Source: Nigrospora sphaerica (lineage: Eukaryota; Ascomycota; Sordariomycetes; Amphisphaeriales; Apiosporaceae). From it: 64,000 nt of DNA. The stretch spans positions 2,914,001 through 2,978,000 of the forward strand of contig JAGVVL010000009.1 in the NCBI GenBank assembly GCA_018287875.1. The letters are read 5' to 3'. Below the pieces are notes generated by a model. The model worked only from the letters and a program-made list of their open reading frames with translations, ran no database searches and had not been told where the DNA came from. The position numbers and the translations under genes are program-made. Below are positions 48,330-59,910 of this stretch, in pieces. The first letter of the stretch is position 1. Each line of letters starts with the position of its first letter.

Positions 48330-50524
48330 ATGGAAGCAGCATCATCTACGCACGCAGAACCTCAGCTGGCGCCGTCCGAATCAGATTCGGACGGCCACGA
48401 TGACCGCCCCAACCGCTGGGATGGGCCTTCATCTACCTGGCGGGACATGAACCGCGAAGAAATAGCGACATTCACGGCACTGGAAGAACTCGGCAACCGT
48501 GATCTTGCCGTGCACCTGTACAACGCCTTTGCGCTCAAACACCACTACGGGGGCCCCGAGGCCAACAACAGTGCGGTGCCGGTTTCTGGACAGGTATGTG
48601 CGCGTGCTTGCGTAGTCGACAGGCCGACGGGAAGGGCTTACAGAATTCACAGCAGGATTTAAACGCAGCGACGGGTCTGCCGGTACCTACCAACCACTGG
48701 CTACCACACAGGGGCTGGACCGCCTGGCCCATGGCACAAGACAAGGTGCCGTCAGATGGGTTTATGAGACGGGCCGATGACGGCCCCGGGGAACTCACTA
48801 TTCGACGGCCGGCCGTGGAGGAAGAAAACGCGCCCAGTGTGGCTCTCCAGGAGGCTGTTGCCGCCGCCGTCTTGAGACTTGCCAAGGAAAACTTCCACGC
48901 CAGGCCTGCTGAAGATGAGAACGTGGCCGCCAGCTTTGCAGCGTACGAGGATGGTGCCAAGCATGAAAGCGACGACGACGAAGACGACGACAACGGCGCC
49001 AGCGGGGACAAGGATGCTATGGGGCCTGAGCAGTCCAGTGCAGGCGAAGGTACAAGGCCATGGTCAACATCGAAGGCGGCGCCGGCCAAACACGAGCGCC
49101 GTGACAGCGACCAGAAGCAGCAAGCGGTACACGGGGACATGGAAGATTCTGACTACGAGGGCGCGGCAGCGAGGCCTCTGAGTGGACGTCGACTTCAGCC
49201 GGCAGTGATTGCAGACGACCAGCAAGCGTACCACCTGCTGCAGCCTTGTGTAAGGCACATCCTGTCGAAGCTCGATGCTACTCTCCTCGTGCTGCACAAC
49301 GCAAGGGACGCAGCAGCAAATCACCAGTCCGAGTCGGAATCGGACATGTCGGAGGCTTCTGATCCAGGTACGAAAAGTCCCAGGGCACCAGGAAAGAGGA
49401 AGGTAGGGAGGCCACGACGCGCCCTCGAGTTACGGGCCAAAAGATTGCAGTCGCGCGAAGCCACCCAAGGGCCAAAACGAGAACGCGGCCGCAGCGCCTC
49501 GCAAGGTCCATCGCGGTTCGAGGGTCAGGACGCACAGCCAGTCAAGAGGACGGGGCGGCCTAGAAAGTCGTATCCTCGCTTGGAGGGCGAGACGGAGAAG
49601 CAATTCATAGTCCGGATCGCTCGGCTGCGAAAAGAGCCGATCCCCTTCTTTAGCGACGACTCCCACTCCGACACAGACCCGCACACCGACGCCTCGGAAA
49701 GCAAGCCCAAGCGCAGACGATACACACGACGTGGGCCGCCGCGCTCGCGGGACCCGTCGACGGACGTTGGCGCCAGCTCAGAGGGGAGGCATTCGCAGAG
49801 GCACAAGCGCAGGGCGCGACTCGGATTGCGCGACTGGCGAGATGTTCTGGGCGCGGCCGCTGTGGCCGGCTTTCCGCAACAAGCCCTCGATAGAGCGGCC
49901 CGCCGATGTGCAGATCTGTTCGGGCAGAGCCTGGAGCTGCGCACACTACACGAGGACGCCGCGAAACCCGACAAGCTGGTGCGATACGAGCCGGGCATGC
50001 CCGCCACGGCCAGGTCAGATCTTGAGAGCGATAGCGGAGGTGACGAGGCGCGAACGCAGGCGCAGCGTCATGTGCGCTCGGCCAGCATCACATCCACGGA
50101 AGCCAGGGGCCGTTCCCGGAGCTCCTCACGCGCCCCCAGTCGCGGAAGTAGCCGGAGCCGCTCACAGTCATCCGCAACTACCGGCCAGCACTTTTGCCCG
50201 CTCCGAGATTGTCCCAGGAACCTCGAGGGGTTCGCACGGCGGCACAACCTGCTTCGACACCTAAAGACGGTTCACAAAACGGAGGGCGACGCGCTGCAGA
50301 TGGATGTCGACAGCGAAGACGAGATGGCAGGCGCCATCCACGTGGATGGTTTCCTCAAACCCATCAAGACCCGACAGGGCTGGCGCGGCGCCAATGCCCG
50401 CGTCTCCTCGACGACCAAGAAAATGGTCCGCCGTGGGAGAAAGAGAACAAGGTCCGACAGCGACGATGAGCCTGGCGATACGGGGTACTCGGATGATAGT
50501 GGTATGGACTACAATTCTCACTAG
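48330..50524 (+). CDS. Rrn9-domain protein with AT-hooks
   Basis: Exons 48330-48593 and 48644-50524 give 714 aa (711 or fewer if a later in-frame acceptor at 48652 or 48655 is used). Residues about 30-75 (NRWDGPSSTWRDMNREEIAT, LAVHLYNAFALK) match the Rrn9 domain of an RNA polymerase I upstream activating factor subunit. The motif HRGWTAWPMAQDKVP follows. The middle and C-terminal parts are disordered and charged, with two AT-hook cores (KVGRPRRA and TGRPRKSY). A C2H2-like element lies near the end (FCPLRDCPRNLEG, then HNLLRHLKTVH). It probably binds DNA in the nucleolus and helps Pol I initiation; the extra DNA-binding parts are not in yeast Rrn9. Convergent with the HAD gene, whose end is about 105 bp away. 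Confidence 0.85.
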
Positions 50525-50629
50525 ATTAATTACTCCAAGCCTGCTACGATCCTGAGGTTCGCAAGTCCGCGAGCCTGGCGGCTACGAGCCCTTGCACGAC
50601 CCCATGCCTTGCTCCCAGCGCACCCGCCT

Positions 50630-51556
50630 TCACATCCCTTTAGCAGCAAACTGGCGCTCCACCTCATCGGCAAACTGTTCCAGCGACCCGAAAGACCATT
50701 CATGGTTGAACCGATCCCCGTATTGCTCCTTCTCGTTTCCACGAATGTCGCTGTCGCCTGCTTTGTCGGCGCCCCTCGTGATCCACACGCTTCGCAGCCC
50801 CAGCTCTTTCGCCGGCACATGGTCGATAATGATACTGTGCGCCACGTGGAGGAGATGGCCCTTGTCGTGGTCGATGCCTAGGTCCTTGCGGGCCTTCTCG
50901 AATAGGTAGTGGAAGTTGTTGTGGTCGGGCTTGTAGGAGCCGGCGTCCTGGGCCGTGTAGACGGCGGCGAAGGAGACGGGGGCCAGCTGGCGCTCGAGCG
51001 TAGACGCCATGTTGCGGTTGTCAACGTTGCTCAGGAGGATCATCTTATAGCGGGCGGCCAGGCGCTGGAGGGCGGGCACGGCGTCGGGAAAGGCCGGCCA
51101 CATGCCGGGAGCGTTGCCGAAGGGCTCCGCGGCCGAGTCCGGCAGCGGCACGCCGAGCTCTTGTGCAAGGGCCGTCACGGCCTCGGCCTGGGCCTCGTTG
51201 TAGAGAAGTTTGGGCTGCCGTTTCTGGATGGCCGTCGCGTGCCCCTGCAGCCGCTGCATCGCGGCCACCGGCGGGTCCTCCTTCAGGACGTGGCCCGCCG
51301 GGAGCTGCGCCGTCAGCACCGAGAGTTCCTTCAGGAGGCCTGTCTCCCAGTCTATCAAAGTTCCGTAACAGTCGAAGCTGACGAGGGGGCAACGAAAGGG
51401 AACCGTCGCGCGTTAGTCAGGCCGTTCTGGTCAATACATCCCGGCCGCCCAGGGGCGTGGCCTTGCGCGGTAGTACAAAGGGAGGGAGCAATGCCTGGCA
51501 TGGCTTGCTTACCTCAGGGCTCGGAAGCCGGTGAGATCGGGATGTTTGCTCTCCAT
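50630..51556 (-). CDS. HAD-family type II haloacid dehalogenase-like hydrolase
   Basis: Exons 51556-51513 and 51377-50630 give 263 aa. The splice restores HAD motif I, LSFDCYGTLIDWE, with Asp17 as the expected nucleophile. Motif II is ILLSNVDNR, the catalytic lysine is in GSYKPDHNNF, and the motif IV region is HVAHSIIIDHVPAKELGLRSVW. In bacteria this subfamily removes halogen from 2-haloacids. Motif IV normally has paired acids, and here the region reads AHSIIIDHVPA, so the exact substrate is uncertain; phosphatase activity is possible. It is cytosolic, with no signal peptide. Confidence 0.9.
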
Positions 51557-52372
51557 GGTCGCCGAGTGTCGAGCAGCCGCTCTCACCCTTCCAGCTCCCC
51601 CTGGTACAAGCAACGGAGTATCGATCGAGTTTGGTGGCAAAAAGGCGTCAAGAAGCAGGTCAATGTACTTTGGGCTCTGCACCTGCCAGTTCGCTTCCCC
51701 GGGGGGGGCAAAGGGGTGCTGATGCCTTGAATCGGTGCGAGAAACCAGGTCCCTTGTCCTTCTAGCTCACGATATCGAGGCTGCAACAGACACTTTATCC
51801 GCCCGCGACAACAGAACTGCAAAGTAGCCCGCGTCCGAGAAACAAATATACGAACGCTCACACAGCCTTCCTGCTCCGCCGCTTGACATCACTGCCCCGT
51901 GGCCCTTGCCGCTTCCCCTCACTACGGCAGTCGGGCACCCCCAGTCTTTTGACGCGGGGAAATTCGTGCTTGCGATGACGGTGGAGTGACATGGTGTTGG
52001 GGCACTCGCGAATTGGCCAACTTGGGCGCGCGTACAGCCCACGTAAGAAACTCAGAGACAACGTTGACTAGGTGTTAATAAACGTTGTGTCAGCTGGGCT
52101 ACAGAGCCCAGCAACACCTGGGGTATCAAGCATACTGGCTATGCTATGCCTATGAAATCAAGAACCCGCCACGCACGCCCCCTTTGCTGTCTGTACAGCA
52201 GCCCAACACGCCGTATAAAACTCGCTTCAAACACAGGGCTTAATCCAACAAGATCCGTACCTTCCGAAACGCCACCCACATCTCCTGACTTGCTGTCGGT
52301 GGCAGCCAATACCCAATGGCCGCGAGCTGCCCCAACCATCCAAAGAGTCCCGGCATGCCAGCTGACTTCCAC
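51557..52372. other. Intergenic, no gene seen
   Basis: Lies upstream of the HAD gene and downstream of the kinesin gene, both minus strand. No ORF with coding character was found. Confidence 0.5.
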
Positions 52373-55300
52373 CTAGCTTAACCGAGGGCTCTTCCTCCTC
52401 GAGACGCTCTGCGCAAAGATCTCACCGGCTCGGCCCGCACTACCCGAACCTACCACGGGAATGGTTGGCGGCATGTTCTCGCGGCCCTCGGCTGTTCCCA
52501 TTGTCCGCACGCTGCCCTTGAGGCTGGAACGCGTTGTGCGGCTCTTCTTGTGCAAGGGCCCGTCCGTGTCGACGGGTACATCGGCCATACTGGAGCTGTA
52601 CCCGTGTGCCATGCTCATCAGGCTGGACCTCGAGTCGTAGACCGACGACGAGTTGGCGCCGACGTTGGGATGCACTTCGCGCAGGCTCATCGCCAGCGAG
52701 TCGCGGTCTGGGAGCGCAGACTCATCAGACGAGCAGGCCGTCGCAGGGAGCCGGTTCTCCCGAAGTGACTGGCCGGCGTCGGCGTAGACGAGGCCAACGT
52801 TGGCTGTCGGCCCGCGGGGCGACGACGCACCATGCATCTCTTCGATCAACTTGGCGTGGTCTTTGGTCTGCGGAAGGCTTGTCGGGTACTCGTACGTCAT
52901 CTTCCTGGGTGTTTCGCCTGTTGGTTGGTATTCCTGGAGCGATGTGTTCGCGATATCTTGTCGCAGCTCTGCCAACGGTTCGCGCAGACCTTCTGCTGCG
53001 GGCTCCAGAGCGCTCTGGGCCTCCCGCGTTGCCGTGCTCATGTCGCAGCCGAGACTTTGCACACGGGAGAACGTTTCCTTGAAATGCGAGTTGATGCTTC
53101 CGTACGATCCTTCTATCGTTTCCGAGAGGCTTTGCAACGATTCAGAATGCTGGTCGTGGTGCTGGGCATTATGGCGTCTCGCATGCGTCACAAAGTCGTC
53201 GAGCGACGTCATCTGCTCGTCCAGATCCTTCATCTGCTCGTCTACGACGCTCACCGTCTGGGCGTGTACCGACTGAGTGGTGGCCTGGATGGCCATGCTG
53301 TACGTGTTTGCGGCCTGTGTTCATCATCAGTACGGCTGTGCTTGACTGTGCGGGGGCCAAGTAAGCACTCACAGTCCAATCGTCCTGCAGCTTCGTCTTC
53401 AACGTCTCCCGCGACAGGGCTACCTCCTCTAGCAGCTGTCCCTCCCTATCTCCCCATGCGTCCATGCCCTGCGAGTACCGTGCCATGCTGCCCTCCAGAG
53501 CAGCGCCCGAGTCTTGCATGCTTTGCTGGATGGAGGTGGCCTTGTGGGCCAGACGCGACTCCTGGGCCTCGGCCTGTGAGTTGATGAGGCTGGTGATCTG
53601 TAGCAACAGGTTCTTTCGCTCTTCTGCAGCCTGTCGTCGCTCCTGGTTGATAACATCCTGGATCTTAGCCGCGATGGCAACATTCGACTCTAGGGCCGTC
53701 TCGCCAGCGTCCTGCAGTTGTCTTCTGAGAGTATCTGATTCAACCTTTTGTGTGCTGATGTGCTGCAGGAGTTCCTCGAAAACGGACTTGAAGTCCTTAC
53801 CCAACGACGAGTAGGATGCGTGCAGCTGGCTGTGGAAGGCGCCAAGTTCAGTGAGAACGTCCTGGGCAATCTTTTCGGCAGCTCCTGCGATCGCCTGGAG
53901 GCTCTCTCCCACTCGCTCCTTGATGTGGTCCCGAACCTCTTTGATTTCCTCCAGCACATCGTCCATGCCTTCCTTGCTTCTTTCTGTCTGCTGCATCAGC
54001 TCTTGCTTGGACTGGGCAAAAAGCTCCAGGTTGGAGTCCAGGAAAGCTTGCGTCGATGATAGTTTCTCGAGCTCTGTCTGGACAAATAATTGCATCCTGT
54101 CCGAAATATTGGAGATGTGCTGCTGCTGCTCGTCACGCAACTCGTCCACGCGAGTTTCCAGCAGCGAGGTGACGTCGGATACCTGCTCCTGGGCATTGCT
54201 CCAGTGGCCGCGGTTCAAGGCCTGGAGATCCGACTTGCGTTTGTTCTTGGCACGCAACCCGTCGACGTGACTAACGGTCTTCTGCAGGGTCGAGATCAGC
54301 TCGCCGCCGACTGCTCGCATTTGTTCTTCCGTCTGCTCATGGGCTTTCCGGATGTGGCTCTCCTCGGCGAGTGACCTGCGCGTAGCCTCCAGGACCAGCT
54401 CTGTCTGGTCAAGCACACCCTGGGTGTCGTCAAGCTGCGATTTGGTTGCTTCGTGATCCTTTTTCAGACCCATGAAACTCGACGTCAGGGAGTAGAGCTC
54501 CTGGACCTTGTTGCGAAGGTTGGATTCCAGCGTGGAGATCTTGGCGGCCTGCTCCTCCGTCTGTATCCGGCGCGACTCACTCTCCACCGTCATGCCTTCG
54601 TAAGCCTCATTGGACAGATAAACTCCATTGCGCTGGCGCGTGGTGATGAGCTCGCTCTTCAAGCGTTCAATCTCATAGGCAAACTCCCGTAGTAACGTCT
54701 TTTTGTTGATCATCGGATTGATTTGGGGTTTGTTGCGAATGTTCTTGGCCCGAAAGGCATAGTCGAGGGTCGAAATGGTTTCTTCCAAGTTCTCCCGGGC
54801 GGGAGAAATGGTGGCGATGATGCACGTCTTCGTGCGTCCTCCCAGAGAGTCCTGAAGCAGCCGCGTGAGTTTCGACTCCCGGTAAGGGATGTGAGACTGC
54901 GAGCCGCCGTTGCGATCAACCAGGGCATTGATAACGCGGCCAAGGGTAAGCAAACTCTTGTTGATTAAGCCTGCCTCGGCGGCTCTTTTGTTTTCGGCGC
55001 CGGATCTTCCGATATTCTCGCTACCGGCAAGGTCAACCAGGTTGAGCTTGCCAGCACTGACGTAGTCTTCGCCGTCCTCGCTTGTCCGCTTGATGCAGGC
55101 AGTGATGGTGAAGACGGTATGGCTGCGGCTGCTCAGGTCGTTGCATTTGGTAGCAGCCACCTGACGCTTCAGACTGCCTTCCTGCAGAAGTTTGATGCCC
55201 TCGACGGCGGACTTGATGTGGGTTTCCTCCATGCCCTGGACGATCGTGGACGCGTGGTTTTTCCGTGACGTGTCGTCGTAAATTTTTAGCTTTATGTTGT

Positions 55301-56118
55301 CTTCGCGAGACATGAGGTCGCGCAGTTCTTCGTTGTAGAGCTCGATGAAGGAACACTTGACGATGCTGTCGGTCTCCTCGGCGTCGAGTTTTAGGAAGAG
55401 CGACTGCAAGACTCGGGGGATAATACCAGCGGCGTCAGAAAGCATGCCAAAGGTTTCACTCATGTCGCCCGACATGGTATAGGTCTTGCCAGTGCCCGTC
55501 TGGCCGTAGGCAAAAATGGTGCAGTTGAAGCCTTGGAGCATCTGGTACGGATCAGTCGTCGTTATCGCGGGCACAGCAGCAGAGTGGCATCCGGGAGAGG
55601 CTACTCACCTCGTCCAGAATGGGCGAGACGACATCGTCATACAACACGCTTTGGTCGGCAGCCTGGGAGAAGACGCGATCAAAGTTGTAGGTCTTGTTGG
55701 TCAGGGCATTGGGGCCCATGGAAAGTTCAACGACATTGCCCTTGACGCCCTCGGTGGAGACGACGACGGCGCTGTTCTCGCTGACCTCGCGCTCGTTGCG
55801 GCCCCTGCACCGCACGACAACATTGATGTTTGTGTCCCGGCCCAGGCCGTCAACCTCGAACTCGCGTTCCTTGCGCTTGGTGCCGGCAGTCGCGATGGAC
55901 GAGACCGAGGGAGCGGGCGAAGGGGCAGCGGTACGGTCTAACCTCGAGGCGGCGACGGCACTGAGGGTGGGTTGGCGCAAGGAAGAGACGCGGCCATTGG
56001 CAAGCGGCCTCGTGGTGCTAGTAGCAGCAGCAGGTTTCGCGGCGGGACGCCCGAAGGCACCGGGGCGCGCATGTGTGGCGGCGGCGGGCTTTTCGCTCTT
56101 CGCAGAGCGGCTCTGCAT
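52373..56118 (-). CDS. bimC: Kinesin-5 spindle motor (BimC/Eg5 type)
   Basis: Exons 56118-55609, 55541-53373 and 53314-52373, all phase 0, give 1206 aa, the usual size. The motor domain (about 90-450) has the P-loop GQTGTGKT at 183-190, SSRSHT in switch I, DLAGSE in switch II and NKSLLTLGRVI. The neck linker follows RAKNIRNKPQINP. A long coiled-coil stalk extends to about 1000. The BimC box ETPRKMTYEYP has Thr1028 as the likely Cdk1 site. A basic tail ends RRKSPRLS. Kinesin-5 forms bipolar tetramers that slide antiparallel spindle microtubules. I chose ATG 56118 (ATCACCATGCA); the frame is open upstream to another ATG at 56457, but that part reads as leader. Divergent from the PHAF1 gene. Confidence 0.97.
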
Positions 56119-57546
56119 GGTGATGGCAGTTGGCGTCGGCCACCAACAGTCACGACGCGTATGGAGTTGGGTGGTTAACAGCAATGCTTCGAGCGAGATG
56201 ATATGGAGATTGCGAAAGTGAAGTTTGGTCGGCACGGATGTTTCTGGCGGGGGAAGGAGAGCGCGTAGCGTGGCGGTCGGGTGGAAGGCTGCGTTCACCT
56301 TGTCCCGGTCCCGCTTTGCGTGGAACAACAGGCGAATGAAGGTGCCGTTGGAGATCCCGTAGGTCGGGATGCGTGAGGTCGGTAGTGGGGAAATTACCTT
56401 GTTGTCATCAACAATGAGCGAGTTGCCCTGACAACGGGGCTTCTTTGGTAGCGCCATTCTGAATTGACGGCCATGTTACGGATGCCGGCCCGTCGGTTGA
56501 GGTGGGCGGCGGCAGCTGGATGGCCTTCCTATGGATATACATGTAGCATCCATATCCATCTGGTGCATAATGGCATCTTGGGGGTTAGACATTATGTACC
56601 TCCGCCTTATTTATCAATTCTGACCCGCAGAGAGAGAGAGAGAGAGAGAGAGAGGTATGCGCACATCCACCTACACGAAGCTGTTAGTCGGAGATGATGG
56701 TGAGTAATTCCTGCACATCAGTACATCAGTACATAAGTACATAAGTACCCTGGCGGCATCCTAACTATAAGTGGTACAGAACACGGCGACTCTCTCCCTC
56801 CCCCACCACACCTCTGGAATGTGTCCATCTGTTCTTGGCATCCACCCCTTGCATGATGAGCATGATTCCGATAGCAGGCGGGCAGCTCCTTTGCAAGGCT
56901 CCCGTGACACCTAATGCGCCGCCCGTGGTACGTCAAATGACGTCCCTCCCTGGCGCACTCCCTCCCCCTCGGGGCCCAAGACGACTGGTAATACAATCAG
57001 CCCCGCGATCCGGATGACCTCCCCTTCCACCTACCCCTACTAACTCACCTCCTCCTACCACCCCCAGGAGAGGAGAAGAGGTAGGTACATCACTCGCACT
57101 TCAGTGCATTCCTCTTCGCTTAGGCCGAGTCGGCTGGCTGCTTTACCCAGCCGCCCTCCTGTAGATGCCGCGAGAAGGCCAGGGCCCGGGTTAGGTGGTC
57201 CATATCCCGTTCGTCTTTGTCAACTTGAGTCCCTGCTGCTCGCCATGAGACACGAACCAGCAACCTCCCTCCATCCCTCTCCAACTGCATACCCAATACT
57301 CGTCCCTACCACTGTTGCCTCTCCCGACCTGTCCATATCGCAATCCCTTCCCTAGCTCCGGCAGCATTAGGTAGTGGGAGTCCCGCCCGTCCCGAGCCCG
57401 CACGCATGGACCCAGCGCCCTCGAGACCCTGATCGGCCGCTTCTGAGCCTACCACCCCCTTACCCCATCGCCGTCGCCGTCGCCCTCACGTTCGTTATCG
57501 ACGAGAGCGGCATATCTCGCCTGGTTCTCCTTCGCCTGTCCTCGTC
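56119..57546. promoter_or_regulatory. Intergenic between kinesin-5 and PHAF1 starts
   Basis: About 1.4 kb. It contains a GA repeat at about 56628-56654 and the repeat CATCAGTACATCAGTACATAAG near 56716-56745 (shown in part). CT-rich DNA precedes the PHAF1 start. No gene is supported. Confidence 0.4.
56628..56654. repeat. GA dinucleotide repeat
   Basis: About thirteen GA units in the divergent promoter region between the kinesin-5 and PHAF1 genes. Confidence 0.9.
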
Positions 57547-59182
57547 ATGGCCTCCACTTTCACGGCGACGCTGCACCCTGGCGTTGCCCTCGGGTTCCTA
57601 GGTGAGTCTCCCCTTTGGCCCCGCCCGCCGGAACACCTTCTCATCTCGTTGCGCAGTGTTGGGCTCGTCGCTGCACGACATCTTGACTCGTTTGAAGGCC
57701 GAGCCGCAGCGTTTCCAGAAACTTGAACTGGCGTACTCGCCGACGCAGCCCGTCACCGAACCCGTCGTCTTGACCCTGCCCGCAAACGGCCTCAGATTGC
57801 GATTCGATGGACCCGAACAGCGGTTGCGCCTGATAGAGGTCATTGACTTTACGAAAAGCCGCATCACTTACGGGCACCCGGAAAAGGACATCGCGAAGCC
57901 GCCGCCGCTGCCTGGACAGGGCACTGCCGACCCCAAGGGCGAGTCTGCCTCGGGTCCCGGCTTTCGCACCATATACCACCGGCTGCTGGGCCCTACCTTT
58001 GCCGGAGAATACATCCCACCAGCCGCAGGCGACAAGGCCGCCGTCGGGACCTATGTCCTGTCGTATCCCGGGGTGGCATTCAGCTTCCCGCTGCCTGCAG
58101 CCATGTATTCGCCCGACAAGGATGTTGTGTCGCTGCTGTCCACGTCGGCAAGCCAGACGGCCACCTCCATGGCCGTTTTCCATGGCAAATCGTGGGCCGA
58201 AGCCCGCGAAACGCTGTGGACCGATGTGTTGCCCAGCACCAAGTCGACGTTTGTGTTGAACAAGAGCAAGGACGTGGTGCCGGATGAAGTCTCGCTGGTC
58301 AAGATCCACGGGGGTGGACGGCTACAGCTGTTCCGAAAGTGGACGACGTCGGCCGTGTGGATCAAGCTGGGGGACACGACGCCCCAGGAGCTTGTGGCCG
58401 AACTGGGCCCTCCCGACGCCATCTACCGCAAGAACGACCAGCGCATGTACATCCACAAAACGCGGACGGCGAGCAACAGTCGGTCGAGGTCCAACGGCAG
58501 CGCCTATAAACGGCCGGACGATCTGACGGACACGGACCAGTCTTCGGCTCACATGACGACCTCGGACGAGTCGGGCGATGAGGCCGTCGAGGATGACTTG
58601 GTTGGGAATGTGTCTGGGGAATGTTTCTACAACTATTTCTACCTGGGCTTTGATGTGCTCGTGTCGCCGCCGGTACCGCCGTCGCCGCCCCCGCCGTCGC
58701 AGGCAGCGACGACAAACGGCGAAGCCCAGTCGGGCGATAAGTCGTTCAAGGTGGACTCGCCGGACCGACTGGTCGCCACCAAGATTGTCTTGCACGCGAA
58801 CGTACCGGGATCGTATCCGTTCAATCGGCACCGCCGTTGCCGATGGGAGATATCTTATCTGTCGACGCACCCGGACGCCCCGGCCAGTTCCGAGACGCAA
58901 TTCAGTGAGCTTGAGGAACAGCTGCGAGGCGAATGGAAAGGCACATTCTCATCTGTCAACGACGCAAATCAAAGGCAACGCGGCATGGTTTTGAATCGGG
59001 GTTGGGGAGACAGCCCCGGTAGCAGCTGCGAATTCCTCGGCGGCTGGGAGGAGAGCAGCGGGGGCGTTGCGGCCAAGAAATTCGACGGTAACGAAGATTC
59101 GACGACGACCTTGTACGGGTTCCCTGGGCTGGTCTTTGAGGTGCTCAAGAACGGCTACGTTAGCGCCGTCACGGTGTTCTGA
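57547..59182 (+). CDS. PHAF1/UPF0183-family protein
   Basis: Exons 57547-57601 and 57657-59182 (55-nt intron) give 526 aa. The short first exon encodes MASTFTATLHPGVALGFL and joins to VLGSSLHDILTRLKAEPQ, the family's conserved start. LPANGLRLRFDGPEQRLRLIEV, YPGVAFSFPLP and ECFYNYFYLGFDVL are also family signatures. Human PHAF1 takes part in phagophore assembly and the plant homologue is trans-Golgi associated; the fungal role is not established. A Ser/Asp-rich insert at about 300-345 and a Pro run near 375 look disordered. It is soluble, with no membrane span. Confidence 0.92.
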
Positions 59183-59910
59183 TTGCACACAAGCCACCGA
59201 TGTTGGAGATTTCGTTTGGTCCATGGTTATTAGGCTCTTGGTTCCATGCATGCATTGGTGTTGTAGACACACGTCGGGTGTTCGTGGCCTGAACAGCGTC
59301 ACCCTACGTGCCGTACAGAGTCGGCGAGTATCGAGGGCCAAGATGCTTATGCCGCCGTCATCTATTCCCATATCAGACAAAGACGACCATGACAACAATG
59401 TACTTGAGCTACTCGAGGAATCGCCTGCCTACTTGCGTGTTCGGGGATAGGTATATATGTTTTAAATGTTGAGGAACCTTGTCTTCCAATTACAGATATA
59501 TACGTGCCTATAATTTAGGCAGGCACACTGGAGCCGGCTGTTTGCAGCTGCGCAAGCCGAAATGTGTGTATTGTATTCGATATCAGGTGAACTTGGGGTT
59601 CATTGGTGACGTAGAGTGTCGGAAACACTGCGAGGGAAATATACACCTTAGTAAGAGGTAAGTAAACTTCCTTTACGAGGGGATCCTCCCTTACAAACAA
59701 GCTGGGCCGGCCGGCGGCGAACTTGAATGCCCGGGGGAGGGGCCAGGAAATTCCGAATCTGCCCGGCCGTCCACTGCACCTTTTACCGAGTACATGCATA
59801 CCTACTAATGGAACCTACCTCTAGGTAGGCAAAGTGAGTACTTACCTACCTTCAGCAGGTACGGAGTACAACCCAAGATTCCCGGATCGAACTACGAGCC
59901 CCCACACGAT
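59183..59910. other. Intergenic, no gene seen
   Basis: Lies between PHAF1 and the + strand FPGS gene on the same strand. It has several TACCTA/TAGGTA half-palindromes at about 59805-59865, just upstream of the FPGS start. Confidence 0.5.

Noticed and set aside
56119..56457. In-frame N-terminal extension of kinesin-5 from the ATG at 56457
   Set aside because: The extension has no kinesin-like sequence and contains a GTAATT donor-like site. The ATG at 56118 has the better context and the usual family start position.
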